From: Staphylococcus simiae
Lineage (GTDB): Bacteria > Bacillota > Bacilli > Staphylococcales > Staphylococcaceae
Length of the DNA stretch: 64,000 bases
NCBI RefSeq assembly: GCF_017357005.1
Contig: NZ_CP071589.1
Coordinates: forward strand, 1,798,001-1,862,000
Reading direction: 5' to 3'
The translations under genes and the position numbers were made by a program. The notes under the pieces were generated by a model. The model made no database searches and was not told the DNA's origin. It saw only the letters and a program-made list of their open reading frames with translations. Positions 53,565 to 61,808 of the stretch are shown in pieces (the stretch's first letter is position 1; each line of letters starts with the position of its first letter).

Positions 53565-53648
53565 TTATAACTAACAATAGTGACATAACAATGCGTCAAT
53601 AATTAAACGCTTAATGCCTTGTTTTCGTTCTTTCAGATTTTATTTGTG

Positions 53649-54659
53649 TTATTTTTGATATGCTTTTTGTATATTATCTAACTGTTCAATAGTTAAATTG
53701 ATTCCACCCTCACCGAAAAACCATGTATTACTATCAAAAGGAGTTACATTATGTTGTTTAACTGCTTTTACATTTTTGATTACAGGGTTGTTTAATGCTT
53801 GAGGAATTTGTTTTTTATGTTGAGTTGAACTTTTTGTTCTATCAATAACAAATATTTTATCTGGGTTAAGTTTTTCAAGATATTCATTTGAAATGATTGT
53901 ACCAGATGAATTTGGTTTCATGTTTGAATCAGCATGTTTTATACCTAAATCTTTATTTAAAAAGCCACCGAATCTACCACTATCTGCAAATGCTTTAATA
54001 CCCTTATCATCTACGTTTAAGAATAATACACGTTCATCGTTAATCGCTTTTTTTGTTTCTTCAACTTTATTATTTAATTTAGTGATTAATTTATCTGTTT
54101 GTTGCTCTTTGTTAAAAATTTTGCCAATATTTTTTGTGTTATGCTTTATAGATTGTAAATAATTATCATTATCCGGACTGACAAAGACAATTTTAGCTTT
54201 AGGTGCAGCCTTTTTCATTTCATCTAAAGTCTGTGTATGTGCTTGTCTAAAAGAGGCAAATATTAAATCTGGTTTCGTTTTAGCTAATTGATCGTAATCT
54301 GGTTTGCCGGGATTACCCAAGTTAGTATATTTCTTATCCTTAAATTCATTTAAACTTTCTGGTAAAAGAGATGATCCTTGACCTTTAGATACTGCAACGA
54401 TTCTATTTTGTAATTTCAAAGATTTCATAACGTCTAAAGCACCATAATCCATAACTGCAACTCGCTTAGGATTTACAGGAACTTTAGTCATTTCAGTTTT
54501 CACCTTTCCTTTATTATGATCTTTATTCTTTTCTTTGAATTCATAAGTCTGCTTTATAGTTACAGTTTTTTGTTTTTCATCCTTTTTGTCATTTGAATTA
54601 GTACTACAAGCTGACAACATTACAGTAAGACAAAGAATAACAAATAATACTTTTTTCAA
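53649..54659 (-). CDS. Iron-siderophore ABC transporter substrate-binding lipoprotein
   Basis: This 336-residue lipoprotein has signal and lipobox LSAC (lipidated Cys18) and a FecB/SstD-like periplasmic binding domain: VAVMDYGALDVMKSL, NPGKPDYDQLAKTKPDLIFA, RFGGFLNKDLGIKH and a final NTWFFGEGG. It resembles the catechol-siderophore binding protein SstD but is a separate gene, with no permease or ATPase nearby, so it probably works with a transporter encoded elsewhere. The start is TTG at 54659, behind AGGAGAGGG. A Fur box overlaps the promoter. Confidence 0.9.
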   Translation of the reverse strand: MKKVLFVILCLTVMLSACSTNSNDKKDEKQKTVTIKQTYEFKEKNKDHNKGKVKTEMTKVPVNPKRVAVMDYGALDVMKSLKLQNRIVAVSKGQGSSLLPESLNEFKDKKYTNLGNPGKPDYDQLAKTKPDLIFASFRQAHTQTLDEMKKAAPKAKIVFVSPDNDNYLQSIKHNTKNIGKIFNKEQQTDKLITKLNNKVEETKKAINDERVLFLNVDDKGIKAFADSGRFGGFLNKDLGIKHADSNMKPNSSGTIISNEYLEKLNPDKIFVIDRTKSSTQHKKQIPQALNNPVIKNVKAVKQHNVTPFDSNTWFFGEGGINLTIEQLDNIQKAYQK

Positions 54660-54693
54660 TATTTCCCTCTCCTTATCATATAGTAGACCTATT

Positions 54694-54712
54694 ATAAATG
54701 ATTATCATTCTC
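54694..54712. promoter_or_regulatory. Fur box and promoter of the siderophore-binding protein
   Basis: ATAAATGATTATCATTCTC matches the 19-base Fur consensus at 15 positions, with the full core AATGATTATCATT. On the minus strand it fills the space between TTGTAA and TATAAT (18-base spacer). Confidence 0.85.
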
Positions 54713-54949
54713 AATTACAATAATGTATTTTACTCAATTTGTGTGATTATCACTATTTTCCATAAATTTTTTATGATAAGAAATGGTTACTTCGTTTGAG
54801 AGTTTAAACATCCATTTGACCGTTTTTGCCTTAGTTTGGTGACTCAAAGACCTCGACATCAAAATATTTTATACATTTAGTACATTAATTTTTCGAGTCA
54901 TTAGTCAGTTTACAAATAGCGCGAACAAATAATTACGGACATGAAAAAA
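54713..54949. other. Intergenic region
   Basis: AT-rich sequence upstream of the Fur-regulated gene, with a short stretch (54838-54910) that resembles the GTGACTC...GACCTCGAC...TTAGTCAGTTT part of the local intergenic repeats. No reading frame is supported. Confidence 0.5.
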
Positions 54950-55013
54950 GGTTCTCTCCCAAATAACTGATACATAATTATTTTTTATTTAACAGTCCTA
55001 AAAATAGAGAACC
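54950..55013. repeat. Palindromic MITE-like element, copy 4
   Basis: 64 bases from GGTTCTCTCCC to TAGAGAACC with inverted ends. It is flanked by a possible seven-base direct repeat, GAAAAAA, which is low complexity. Nearly the same sequence as the copy at 61689. Confidence 0.7.
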
Positions 55014-55015
55014 GA

Positions 55016-55058
55016 AAAAAAAGGCAACTTCTATCAAACTCAATAGAAATTGCCTTTG
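55016..55058 (-). terminator. Terminator after the DJ-1/PfpI gene
   Basis: AAAGGCAACTTCTAT pairs with ATAGAAATTGCCTTT around a short loop; T residues follow on the minus strand. Confidence 0.88.
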
Positions 55059-55098
55059 TGATTAACCTAGAAACTTAATATACTAGGTTCTTTATATA

Positions 55099-55617
55099 TT
55101 AATCTTGTAATTGTTTAACGATTTCTCTATTAAAATCATCTAAATCATCAGGTGTACGGCTTGTCACAATGTTGTTATCAACTACAACTGATTCATCCAC
55201 TACTTGTGCACCTGCATTTGATAAATCTTTACGTACATTTAATACGGCAGTCAATGTACGTCCGTTTAAATCATCAGTATCAATTAAAATTTGTGGTCCA
55301 TGGCATATAGCAAACGCTGGAACATCATTTTTAGTAAAGTATTTTGCAAATGTACCATAACGTCCTTCAGCATCGCCACGTAGATGATCTGGAGAAAATC
55401 CACCAGGAATTAATAATGCATCGTAATTTTGTGGTTTCGCATCAGCAATACTTACGTCTACATTTACTTTTTCACCATGTTTACCAACGACTTCACTGTT
55501 AGCTGTATCACCGATGACTTCTGTTTCAAATCCTGCATTTTCTAATGCTTCTTTTGGACTTGTATATTCTATATCTTCAAATTCATTTGCTAGAATTACT
55601 GCTACTTTTTTAGTCAT
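55099..55617 (-). CDS. DJ-1/PfpI family protein (SAV1875-like)
   Basis: This 172-residue protein belongs to the DJ-1/PfpI superfamily, whose members act as deglycases, chaperones or proteases. The reactive Cys is C105 in FAICHGPQI, next to His106, and the partner Glu is E17, as described for S. aureus SAV1875. I chose the ATG at 55617 because AAAGGTG lies nine bases before it; frames further upstream lack a site. It is a single gene with a strong terminator. Confidence 0.92.
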   Translation of the reverse strand: MTKKVAVILANEFEDIEYTSPKEALENAGFETEVIGDTANSEVVGKHGEKVNVDVSIADAKPQNYDALLIPGGFSPDHLRGDAEGRYGTFAKYFTKNDVPAFAICHGPQILIDTDDLNGRTLTAVLNVRKDLSNAGAQVVDESVVVDNNIVTSRTPDDLDDFNREIVKQLQD

Positions 55618-55750
55618 TATAAAATCACCTTTCTTTAAATGATTGCTAATTATAATATAGACAACTTTAATCATGATTAAACATAAATCAATATAAAATA
55701 AGGTTGTTCTATTAAAATATGACATTTAACGACTAAATCCACAGCTTAAC

Positions 55751-55912
55751 TTATTTTGATACTTGTTTCACTTTTTCTTCTAATTGATCTAACAATCCAA
55801 TCCATTCATCTATATCTTCAACACGAACTTCATCAGGATTGACATGGTCAATATCCTCAATAAATTTATTTAAACGCGTTTTAATTTGGTCGATTGTTTG
55901 TTGTTCATCCAT
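55751..55912 (-). CDS. SE1561-family small acidic protein
   Basis: This 53-residue acidic, helical protein reads MDEQQTIDQIKTRLNKFIED at the start and ends in a coiled-coil-like LLDQLEEKVKQ. It matches a small staphylococcal family known only by the locus tag SE1561. I chose the ATG at 55912 behind AAAGGAGC; the frame extends upstream without a site. Function unknown. Confidence 0.8.
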   Translation of the reverse strand: MDEQQTIDQIKTRLNKFIEDIDHVNPDEVRVEDIDEWIGLLDQLEEKVKQVSK

Positions 55913-56153
55913 AAAAAAGTAAGCTCCTTTAATTTTATTTCTCATTATTATCCTAACAGAAATCATGTGTCAGCGATATACTATTATTTAGTATTTAATC
56001 TGTTTCTAATTATTGCGACAATTAAAAAATACCTTTTCATAATTTACAAAGTGAGAGATAATTTATATTTGATAATCATAATTTAATACTAAATTAACAT
56101 TGATAAGTTAATATCACATATTTTCAATAATAGAAAGAAGGAAGTTTTAGACG

Positions 56154-57305
56154 ATGAATAGCGTCAACATAAAGCAACCAATTAGCATTTATAATGACCC
56201 CTGGGAAGCATATAATGATATGCAACAATACGACAAATTAACTCTAAGTAATATTGAATTTACAACAACAAATTTATGTAATATGCGTTGTAGTCATTGT
56301 GCCGTAGGTTACACATTGCAAACGTCAGATCCCGAACCATTAGATATGGATTTGATATATCGTCGACTAGATGAAATACCTCATTTGCGTACAATGTCAA
56401 TTACAGGTGGAGAACCAATGTTTTCCAAAAAATCAATTAGAAACGTTGTTAAACCCTTATTAAAATATGCACATGAGCGTGGTATTTATATTCAAATGAA
56501 TTCCAACTTAACTTTACCTCAAGATAGGTATTTAGATATCGCTGAATATATCGATGTCATGCATATCTCTCATAACTGGGGAACAACTGACGAATTTGCT
56601 ACTGTTGGATTTGGGGCTATGCAAAAGCAACCTCCACTAAAAGCAAAATTAAAACTGTATGATCAAATGATAGATAATGCGCGTACATTATCTGAACAAG
56701 GTATGTTTGTGTCAGCTGAAACCATGCTTAATCAAAGCACATTACCATATCTACAAAAAATTCATCATGAAATCGTTCATGATATGAAATGTAGTCGTCA
56801 TGAAATTCATCCTATGTATCCAGCTGACTTTGCTAGCCAACTGAATGTGTTATCGTTAGCCGAAATGAAAAAAGCAATTAATGATCTCTTAGATTTTAGA
56901 AATGAAGATATTTGGATGTTATTTGGTACATTGCCTGTCTTCCCTTGTATAAACGATGACAATGATCAACAGTTGTTACGTCGCTTAAGAACAGCACGTA
57001 ATGTAACGACTAGAAATGACCCTGATGGTCGCAGTCGCTTAAACGTAAATGTATTTACAGGTAATGTGATTGTAACGGATTTTGGTGATGAAACTGGTAC
57101 TATTTCTAATATTAAACAAGATAAATTAACTGATGTATTTGATAAATGGCTCAATAGTAATTTAGCTCAATCACTTAATTGTCACTGTTCGGAATTTAAT
57201 TGTCTCGGGCCAAATATATTAGTTAAAAATATGTATTATCCAAATATGGATTTTAAAGAAAATGAACGTATGATGCACTCAAAACCACAAATTGTGCAAC
57301 AATAA
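56154..57305 (+). CDS. Radical SAM protein of the YfkAB type
   Basis: This 383-residue radical SAM enzyme has the cluster-binding C-X3-C-X2-C at Cys42, 46 and 49 (TTNLCNMRCSHCAVGY), followed by SITGGEPMFSKKS, the usual SAM-binding GGE motif. The C-terminal YfkB domain carries a further cysteine group (CHCSEFNCLG), which may bind an auxiliary cluster. The substrate is unknown. A GAAGGAAG site precedes the ATG. No precursor peptide or modification gene is adjacent. Confidence 0.88.
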   Translation: MNSVNIKQPISIYNDPWEAYNDMQQYDKLTLSNIEFTTTNLCNMRCSHCAVGYTLQTSDPEPLDMDLIYRRLDEIPHLRTMSITGGEPMFSKKSIRNVVKPLLKYAHERGIYIQMNSNLTLPQDRYLDIAEYIDVMHISHNWGTTDEFATVGFGAMQKQPPLKAKLKLYDQMIDNARTLSEQGMFVSAETMLNQSTLPYLQKIHHEIVHDMKCSRHEIHPMYPADFASQLNVLSLAEMKKAINDLLDFRNEDIWMLFGTLPVFPCINDDNDQQLLRRLRTARNVTTRNDPDGRSRLNVNVFTGNVIVTDFGDETGTISNIKQDKLTDVFDKWLNSNLAQSLNCHCSEFNCLGPNILVKNMYYPNMDFKENERMMHSKPQIVQQ

Positions 57306-57446
57306 TACCAACATTTTGAAACAAGCATGAGCCTGGGAAAAAATGTATTTTACACTTAAATTTAAGCATTGGACAGTAACTGCCTGGTTTTCAAAGCGTT
57401 GATAAATCACCATTTTGAAAACCTAGTCAGTCTTGCCGGGGTGGGA
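57306..57446. repeat. Intergenic repeat beginning GAGCCTGGGA
   Basis: GAGCCTGGGAAAAAATG is followed by GGACAGTAACTGCCTGG and by TAGTCAGTCTTGCCGGGGTG, motifs shared with the spaces at about 6260-6330 and 22170. Confidence 0.6.
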
Positions 57447-57505
57447 GGGACCCAACACAAAAAAACTGGTTAGTCAGTTTTTTCAGACAATTCAAGTTGG
57501 GCAAG
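57447..57505 (+). repeat. GGGACCCAACACA...GTTGGGCAAG unit 1
   Basis: A nested hairpin: outer CCCAAC with GTTGGG, inner AACTG with CAGTT. The same layout recurs at 57563 and is an S. aureus-type intergenic repeat. Confidence 0.75.
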
Positions 57506-57562
57506 GGACCCGTCATAGAAAAATATAGGGATTACAATTGGTTGCTAACGCAACAATTGCAT

Positions 57563-57621
57563 AGGGACCCAACACAGAGAAACTGTACTTACAGTTTCTA
57601 CAAACAATGCAGGTTGGGCAA
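57563..57621 (+). repeat. GGGACCCAACACA...GTTGGGCAAG unit 2
   Basis: Outer CCCAAC with GTTGGG and inner AAACTG with CAGTTT. The inner stem sequence differs from unit 1, but pairing is kept. Confidence 0.75.
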
Positions 57622-57670
57622 GAGCTACTAAAGATTAAAATCTAAGTAGCTTTAAATGTGCAAGACGGGC

Positions 57671-57717
57671 ATATACGAAATAAATTTTATATAAAATTTA
57701 CTTCTGTCCCACTCCCC
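57671..57717 (-). repeat. GGGAGTGGGACAGAAAT-type repeat, inverted copy
   Basis: Read on the minus strand it begins GGGGAGTGGGACAGAAGTAA, the same end as the elements at 18761 and 22132. It closes the repeat cluster. Confidence 0.75.
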
Positions 57718-57828
57718 ATTCCTACGATTAGTCAAGTACTTATAAATAAAATAAACATTACTAAATTAAACCGTTCAATTTAATTTTTTTTGAATAAGGT
57801 GTTAAACTATATTTGATTGTACGTTTGG

Positions 57829-58218
57829 CTAATGTGGGGACATTTGATAATCGTACAATTTCTGATTCATTACTAAATAATGAATCGTTTTTAACAATCG
57901 ATTTATACAAGCAACGACGGCAGTCTTATGAGGTTTCTCATTAGGCTGCTTTCTTAGTTTGTAATAATAAGCGACGACATGATTATCATAATGATGTTGA
58001 CCCTTTATAATATTCATAACCACCCACAACAATAGTCTTCTCGCTTTTTTATTACCACGTTTGTTGATTGTATCTCTACTAGATGTACTACCTGATTGAT
58101 ATCGTTTGATATCAATACCTACAAAAGCATTGAGCTGTTTATGTGATCTGAATCGTGTAATATCACCAATTTCCCCAATAATCATCGCTGCACTTAACTT
58201 TCCTATACACAGTTTCAA
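57829..58218 (-). pseudogene. IS110-family transposase, C-terminal remnant
   Basis: This 129-residue stretch matches the C-terminal Transposase_20 domain of IS110/IS116 transposases: GKLSAAMIIGEIGDITRF, then LNAFVGIDIKRYQSG and NKRGNKKARRLLLWVVMNII. The N-terminal DEDD nuclease domain is missing; upstream minus-strand sequence (58219-58330) does not continue the protein. It is a dead fragment. Confidence 0.8.
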
Positions 58219-58330
58219 GAACCCAACATACTACAAACGAATTTTAAAAGGCGAGAGTAAAACTGACTAGTTTTTCATACGGGTTTAAAACCCAAGGGGA
58301 TGCACAGTCTACTTCTCTCTCTACAACTAT

Positions 58331-58379
58331 AAAAAATAGCTGTGAAAAAATCTGTCGTCATAGATTTCTTCACAGCTAA
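58331..58379. terminator. Hairpin behind the acyl-CoA thioesterase gene (distal)
   Basis: AGCTGTGAAAAAATCT pairs with AGATTTCTTCACAGCT, with A-rich flank on the left. It lies between the transposase remnant and the thioesterase terminator. Confidence 0.7.
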
Positions 58380-58421
58380 TCTTAGTATGTTTTATTTTTT
58401 ATCAGTATCAATGATAAAATT

Positions 58422-58476
58422 AAAAAAGACAGATTGTCAGTATAGATATATTTTATACTGTAACAATCTGTCTTTT
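58422..58476 (-). terminator. Terminator after the acyl-CoA thioesterase gene
   Basis: AAAAGACAGATTGT pairs with ACAATCTGTCTTTT, and the inner CAGTATA with TATACTG; T residues follow on the minus strand. Confidence 0.9.
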
Positions 58477-58486
58477 CTTATTTTAA

Positions 58487-59017
58487 CTAATCATTAATAT
58501 GTTGTACTTTAGCTAAATATTCTATCGTTTGCTTACTTTCAATACGTCGTGCCTTCCTTCTTTCAACACGTTGTGGTGCTGTTTCAAAAAACCATTTTTC
58601 TACATCATCTTCAGGATATACTCCTGGAACATTTTTGGGTCTATCATTATCGTCTAAAGCTACAAATGTTAGAAAACTTAGCGCTGCAAGTTCTTGTGTA
58701 TTGTTAAACACATCATCAATACGGATTTGAACTACAACTTCCATTGAACTTGTACCTGCATAAGACACCATAGCAACATATTGTAGAATATCACCTGTCT
58801 TAATTGGCTTTAAAAAATCTACAGAATCAGTTGATGCTGTGACAACTTGTGCACCTGCATGTTTCATTGCAGTAATAGCTGCAATTTCATCGATATTTGC
58901 CATTAATGTACCACCAAACATAGTATGATGGTGATTCGTATCCTGTGGAAATACTTGTCTATTTTTATAACATTTTGAAGCAGACATAGACTTCATTGGT
59001 CTATCATTTTTACTCAT
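58487..59017 (-). CDS. Acyl-CoA thioesterase, hotdog fold
   Basis: This 176-residue 4HBT-type thioesterase hydrolyses acyl-CoA to a free acid and CoA. The hotdog helix region reads VFPQDTNHHHTMFGGTLMANIDEIAAI with the conserved Asn-His and Asp of the active site, followed by VTASTDSVDFLKPIKTGDIL. It has the C-terminal extension found in bacterial YkhA/BACH-like proteins. The physiological acyl chain is unknown. Monocistronic, with a strong terminator. Confidence 0.9.
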   Translation of the reverse strand: MSKNDRPMKSMSASKCYKNRQVFPQDTNHHHTMFGGTLMANIDEIAAITAMKHAGAQVVTASTDSVDFLKPIKTGDILQYVAMVSYAGTSSMEVVVQIRIDDVFNNTQELAALSFLTFVALDDNDRPKNVPGVYPEDDVEKWFFETAPQRVERRKARRIESKQTIEYLAKVQHIND

Positions 59018-59086
59018 ATGTTAACTCCCTATTCCCTTTTAAACTCAATAATTTTATGCCCTTATTAAGCTATGTTATTTTTATCA

Positions 59087-60331
59087 TTAAAAATCGGCCC
59101 AATTACCATCTTTAAAGACTAATTCTTCTCTACCATCCTCTAAAATACCGTATATATTCAAGTCACTACTACCAATCATAAAATCAACGTGTACATTAGA
59201 ATCATTCAATCCACTTGCTAATTTTTCTTCAGTCGTCATTTCAGTTCCACCTTTAACATTGAAACCATATGCTGAACCGATTGCCAAATGACATGAGGCA
59301 TTTTCATCAAATAATGTGTTATAAAAAATAGTATTTTTATTTGATATTGGTGAATCATATGGTACCAAAGCAACTTCACCTAAATATTTAGAACCTTCAT
59401 CAGTATTAATTAAATCTTTCAATACTTCTTCACCTTGTTGTGCTTGTACACGAATAATTTCTCCATTTTCAAATGTTAATGTGAAACCATCAATAATTGT
59501 GCCATTATGACTAAGTGGTAATTTATTAGTAACATAGCCATTTACTCTTAAACGATCTGGTGCTGTAAACACTTCTTCAGTTGGTATATTAGCAATGAAT
59601 GATGGACCATTATTATTAACATAACTCGTCGCATCTTCCCATATATGACTTTGTGGTAATCCAACTACTAAATCAGTACCTTCTGACACGTAATGTAATG
59701 CTTTATAATTTTTTTGTTGTAACTTATTAGAATAGACACTTAGATTTTTAATATGTTGGTGCCAATTTTCAATTGGATCTTGCCCATCAACGCGCACAAT
59801 TTCAAATACTTCATCGATAAATTTACTATATGCTTCTTCAATAGGTAAATCTGGATAAACACGATGTGCCCATGCTTTAGATGGAAATGCCGCTACCACC
59901 CACGGAAATGCATTTTTTTGAACACCTTCCATATATCCTTTATAAGCTCTTGAATATTGTTGTTGTGCAGCTTGTAGTTTGTTACTATCAATACCTTCCA
60001 TTAAATATGGATCTTCACTGATTAATGCTAAATTAGCTGCTCCTCTTGAAACGTAATCCATTCTCGCATCTACATCATATTGCTTTACATCATTATTCAT
60101 AAAATATGTTTCAGATTCATTTTCATATTTTAAACGTTTTAAAGTAGGATCGCTATATTCAACACGTACATCCGATGCACCATTTTTGTACGCTTCTGCA
60201 ACAATTAAATGTGTTAATTCTAATGTTTCAACAGATGATCTAATGAAAACAGGTTGTTCTGGTTGAACATTCAACCCAACTTTTACAAGTAATTCTGCAT
60301 ATTGTTGTAATTTGTGTTGATAATTTGTCAT
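59087..60331 (-). CDS. ampS: Aminopeptidase, M29 family
   Basis: AmpS is a cytosolic metallo-aminopeptidase. The 414 residues match the M29 family: an N-terminal domain ([20 protein letters not shown]), and a C-terminal metal-binding domain with [13 protein letters not shown], the GEVALVP region, [19 protein letters not shown] and the final [11 protein letters not shown], which supply Glu, His and Asp ligands. GGAG precedes the ATG. It lies 14 bases behind the UPF0435 gene, and the two are probably co-transcribed. Confidence 0.94.
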   Translation of the reverse strand: MTNYQHKLQQYAELLVKVGLNVQPEQPVFIRSSVETLELTHLIVAEAYKNGASDVRVEYSDPTLKRLKYENESETYFMNNDVKQYDVDARMDYVSRGAANLALISEDPYLMEGIDSNKLQAAQQQYSRAYKGYMEGVQKNAFPWVVAAFPSKAWAHRVYPDLPIEEAYSKFIDEVFEIVRVDGQDPIENWHQHIKNLSVYSNKLQQKNYKALHYVSEGTDLVVGLPQSHIWEDATSYVNNNGPSFIANIPTEEVFTAPDRLRVNGYVTNKLPLSHNGTIIDGFTLTFENGEIIRVQAQQGEEVLKDLINTDEGSKYLGEVALVPYDSPISNKNTIFYNTLFDENASCHLAIGSAYGFNVKGGTEMTTEEKLASGLNDSNVHVDFMIGSSDLNIYGILEDGREELVFKDGNWADF

Positions 60332-60344
60332 AAAAATTCTCTCC

Positions 60345-60551
60345 TTAATCCTGACGTAATTGACCTAATGCATCTGCAATTGCAGTCACTTCACTTGGTG
60401 ATAATCTGTCTCTTGATTGTACAAAATCGTATATTTCAGTTATTTCTTCTTCATTCGCATTTTTATATTTTTCAGGATCTAATAAACCTTGATTAACGAT
60501 ATTTAATTTTTGTCTAATTGCTAGAACTTTATCTTCATTTGTCATTGCCAC
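60345..60551 (-). CDS. UPF0435 / DUF1128 family protein
   Basis: This 68-residue helical protein matches UPF0435: [20 protein letters not shown], then [15 protein letters not shown] and [17 protein letters not shown] segments. Function unknown. I chose the GTG at 60551 (GTG-GCA-ATG), six bases behind GAGGTG, giving the usual MAMTNE start; the ATG two codons later would be 13 bases from that site. Confidence 0.85.
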   Translation of the reverse strand: MAMTNEDKVLAIRQKLNIVNQGLLDPEKYKNANEEEITEIYDFVQSRDRLSPSEVTAIADALGQLRQD

Positions 60552-60691
60552 AATGTTCACCTCTAAATTTAGTTATGTAATCAAAGTATCACAATTTAAT
60601 AAACTTTGATAGAAATTTATATATTCTACTTTCTTATTGTTTAAAGACACTATAAAATGGGGATATAACTACAGAGTTTGGAGGAATGATG

Positions 60692-61156
60692 ATGATAGAT
60701 GTAGCTTTTGTTTGTCTTGGTAATATTTGTCGCTCACCAATGGCAGAAGCAATTATGCGACAACGATTACAAGATAGACAAATTAATGATATTAAAGTGC
60801 ATTCTCGAGGAACAGGTAGTTGGAATCTTGGTGAGCCACCTCATAAAGGAACTCAACAAATTTTAGACCAACACCATATTCCATATAATGGTATGATTAG
60901 TGAGTTATTCGAACCAACTGATGATTTTGATTATATTATTGCTATGGATCAAAGTAATGTCGATAATATCAAATCTATCAACCCTAATTTAAAGGGACAA
61001 TTGTTCAAACTGTTAGAATTTAGTAATATGGAAGAAAGTGATGTGCCTGACCCATACTACACGAATAATTTTGAAGGTGTGTATGACATGGTATTATCAT
61101 CTTGTGATAACTTAATTGATTACATCGTCAAAGATGCAAATTTGAAAGAGGGGTAA
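60692..61156 (+). CDS. ptpA: Low molecular weight protein-tyrosine phosphatase
   Basis: PtpA removes phosphate from tyrosine; in S. aureus it is secreted during infection. The 154-residue protein has the N-terminal P-loop VCLGNICRSP (C-X5-R) and the general-acid Asp in the DPYY motif VPDPYYTNNF. Three consecutive ATG codons are present; I chose the third (60692), seven bases behind GGAGG. The YtxH-like gene follows after six bases, so they are co-transcribed. Confidence 0.94.
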   Translation: MIDVAFVCLGNICRSPMAEAIMRQRLQDRQINDIKVHSRGTGSWNLGEPPHKGTQQILDQHHIPYNGMISELFEPTDDFDYIIAMDQSNVDNIKSINPNLKGQLFKLLEFSNMEESDVPDPYYTNNFEGVYDMVLSSCDNLIDYIVKDANLKEG

Positions 61157-61162
61157 ATTATT

Positions 61163-61438
61163 ATGAAAAACAAATTAGTTCCTGGTATATTAATTGGTGC
61201 CGTTATCGGTGGTGTTGCAACTTTAGCTGATAAATCTACACGTGATAGTTTAGTACAATCATTTAAAGATGCTAAAAATGGCAACCGTAGTCGTAAACCA
61301 TCTAAAATAACTAACATTAAAGATGAAGTTTTATACTGGAAAGACGTTGTAGAAGAAATCCGTCGTAACAACCCAGAATTAGAACGTTCTCTTAAAGATG
61401 CTAAAGATACATTTGTTAACAGAAAAAATCAACGTTAA
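61163..61438 (+). CDS. YtxH-like membrane-anchored protein (second copy)
   Basis: This 91-residue protein starts MKNKLVPGILIGAVIGGVAT, a glycine-rich membrane anchor of the YtxH type, followed by a basic and then helical charged tail. Function unknown. GAGGGG precedes the ATG. It is in one transcript with ptpA. Confidence 0.85.
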   Translation: MKNKLVPGILIGAVIGGVATLADKSTRDSLVQSFKDAKNGNRSRKPSKITNIKDEVLYWKDVVEEIRRNNPELERSLKDAKDTFVNRKNQR

Positions 61439-61688
61439 CATTGGTTTAGCAGTTTGATACTATCTATGGTAATTTAAGCGTTTTTATGCAAGTCGAATAC
61501 TTTAAATCATATCTTCATTATATTTATGTTTTAAAATTGTTCACTTGTTGCTTGCTTAATACAGCATAGATATAGAAGATGGGGCTGACATGATTCATCA
61601 TTGTTATAGCCTCTTTCTTTAGGTTTAGAAAATGTATTATTCACTCAAAATAAATATAGTTTATACTTTTCAACAATTGATATATTTT
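61439..61688. other. Intergenic region before the YihY gene
   Basis: AT-rich sequence; I see no clear terminator for ptpA and no reading frame. The palindromic element at 61689 follows. Confidence 0.5.
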
Positions 61689-61755
61689 GGTTCTCTCCCA
61701 AATTGGACTGATACATAATTATTTTTTATTTATTAGTCCTAAAAAATAGAGAACC
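61689..61755. repeat. Palindromic MITE-like element, copy 5
   Basis: 67 bases from GGTTCTCTCCCAAATTGGAC to AAAATAGAGAACC. The left end pairs with the right end over about 25 bases (GGTTCTCT, TTGGACT/AGTCCT and TGATA/TATTA). It is the best-preserved copy. Confidence 0.75.
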
Positions 61756-61808
61756 TACATTTAATGGTATATTGTGAGATTAAAAAATAGAAAGGTTAAG
61801 GACTTATT

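Noticed and set aside
57829..58218. Possible active IS110 insertion
   Set aside because: Only the C-terminal domain is present, the DEDD nuclease half is absent and no element ends are visible.
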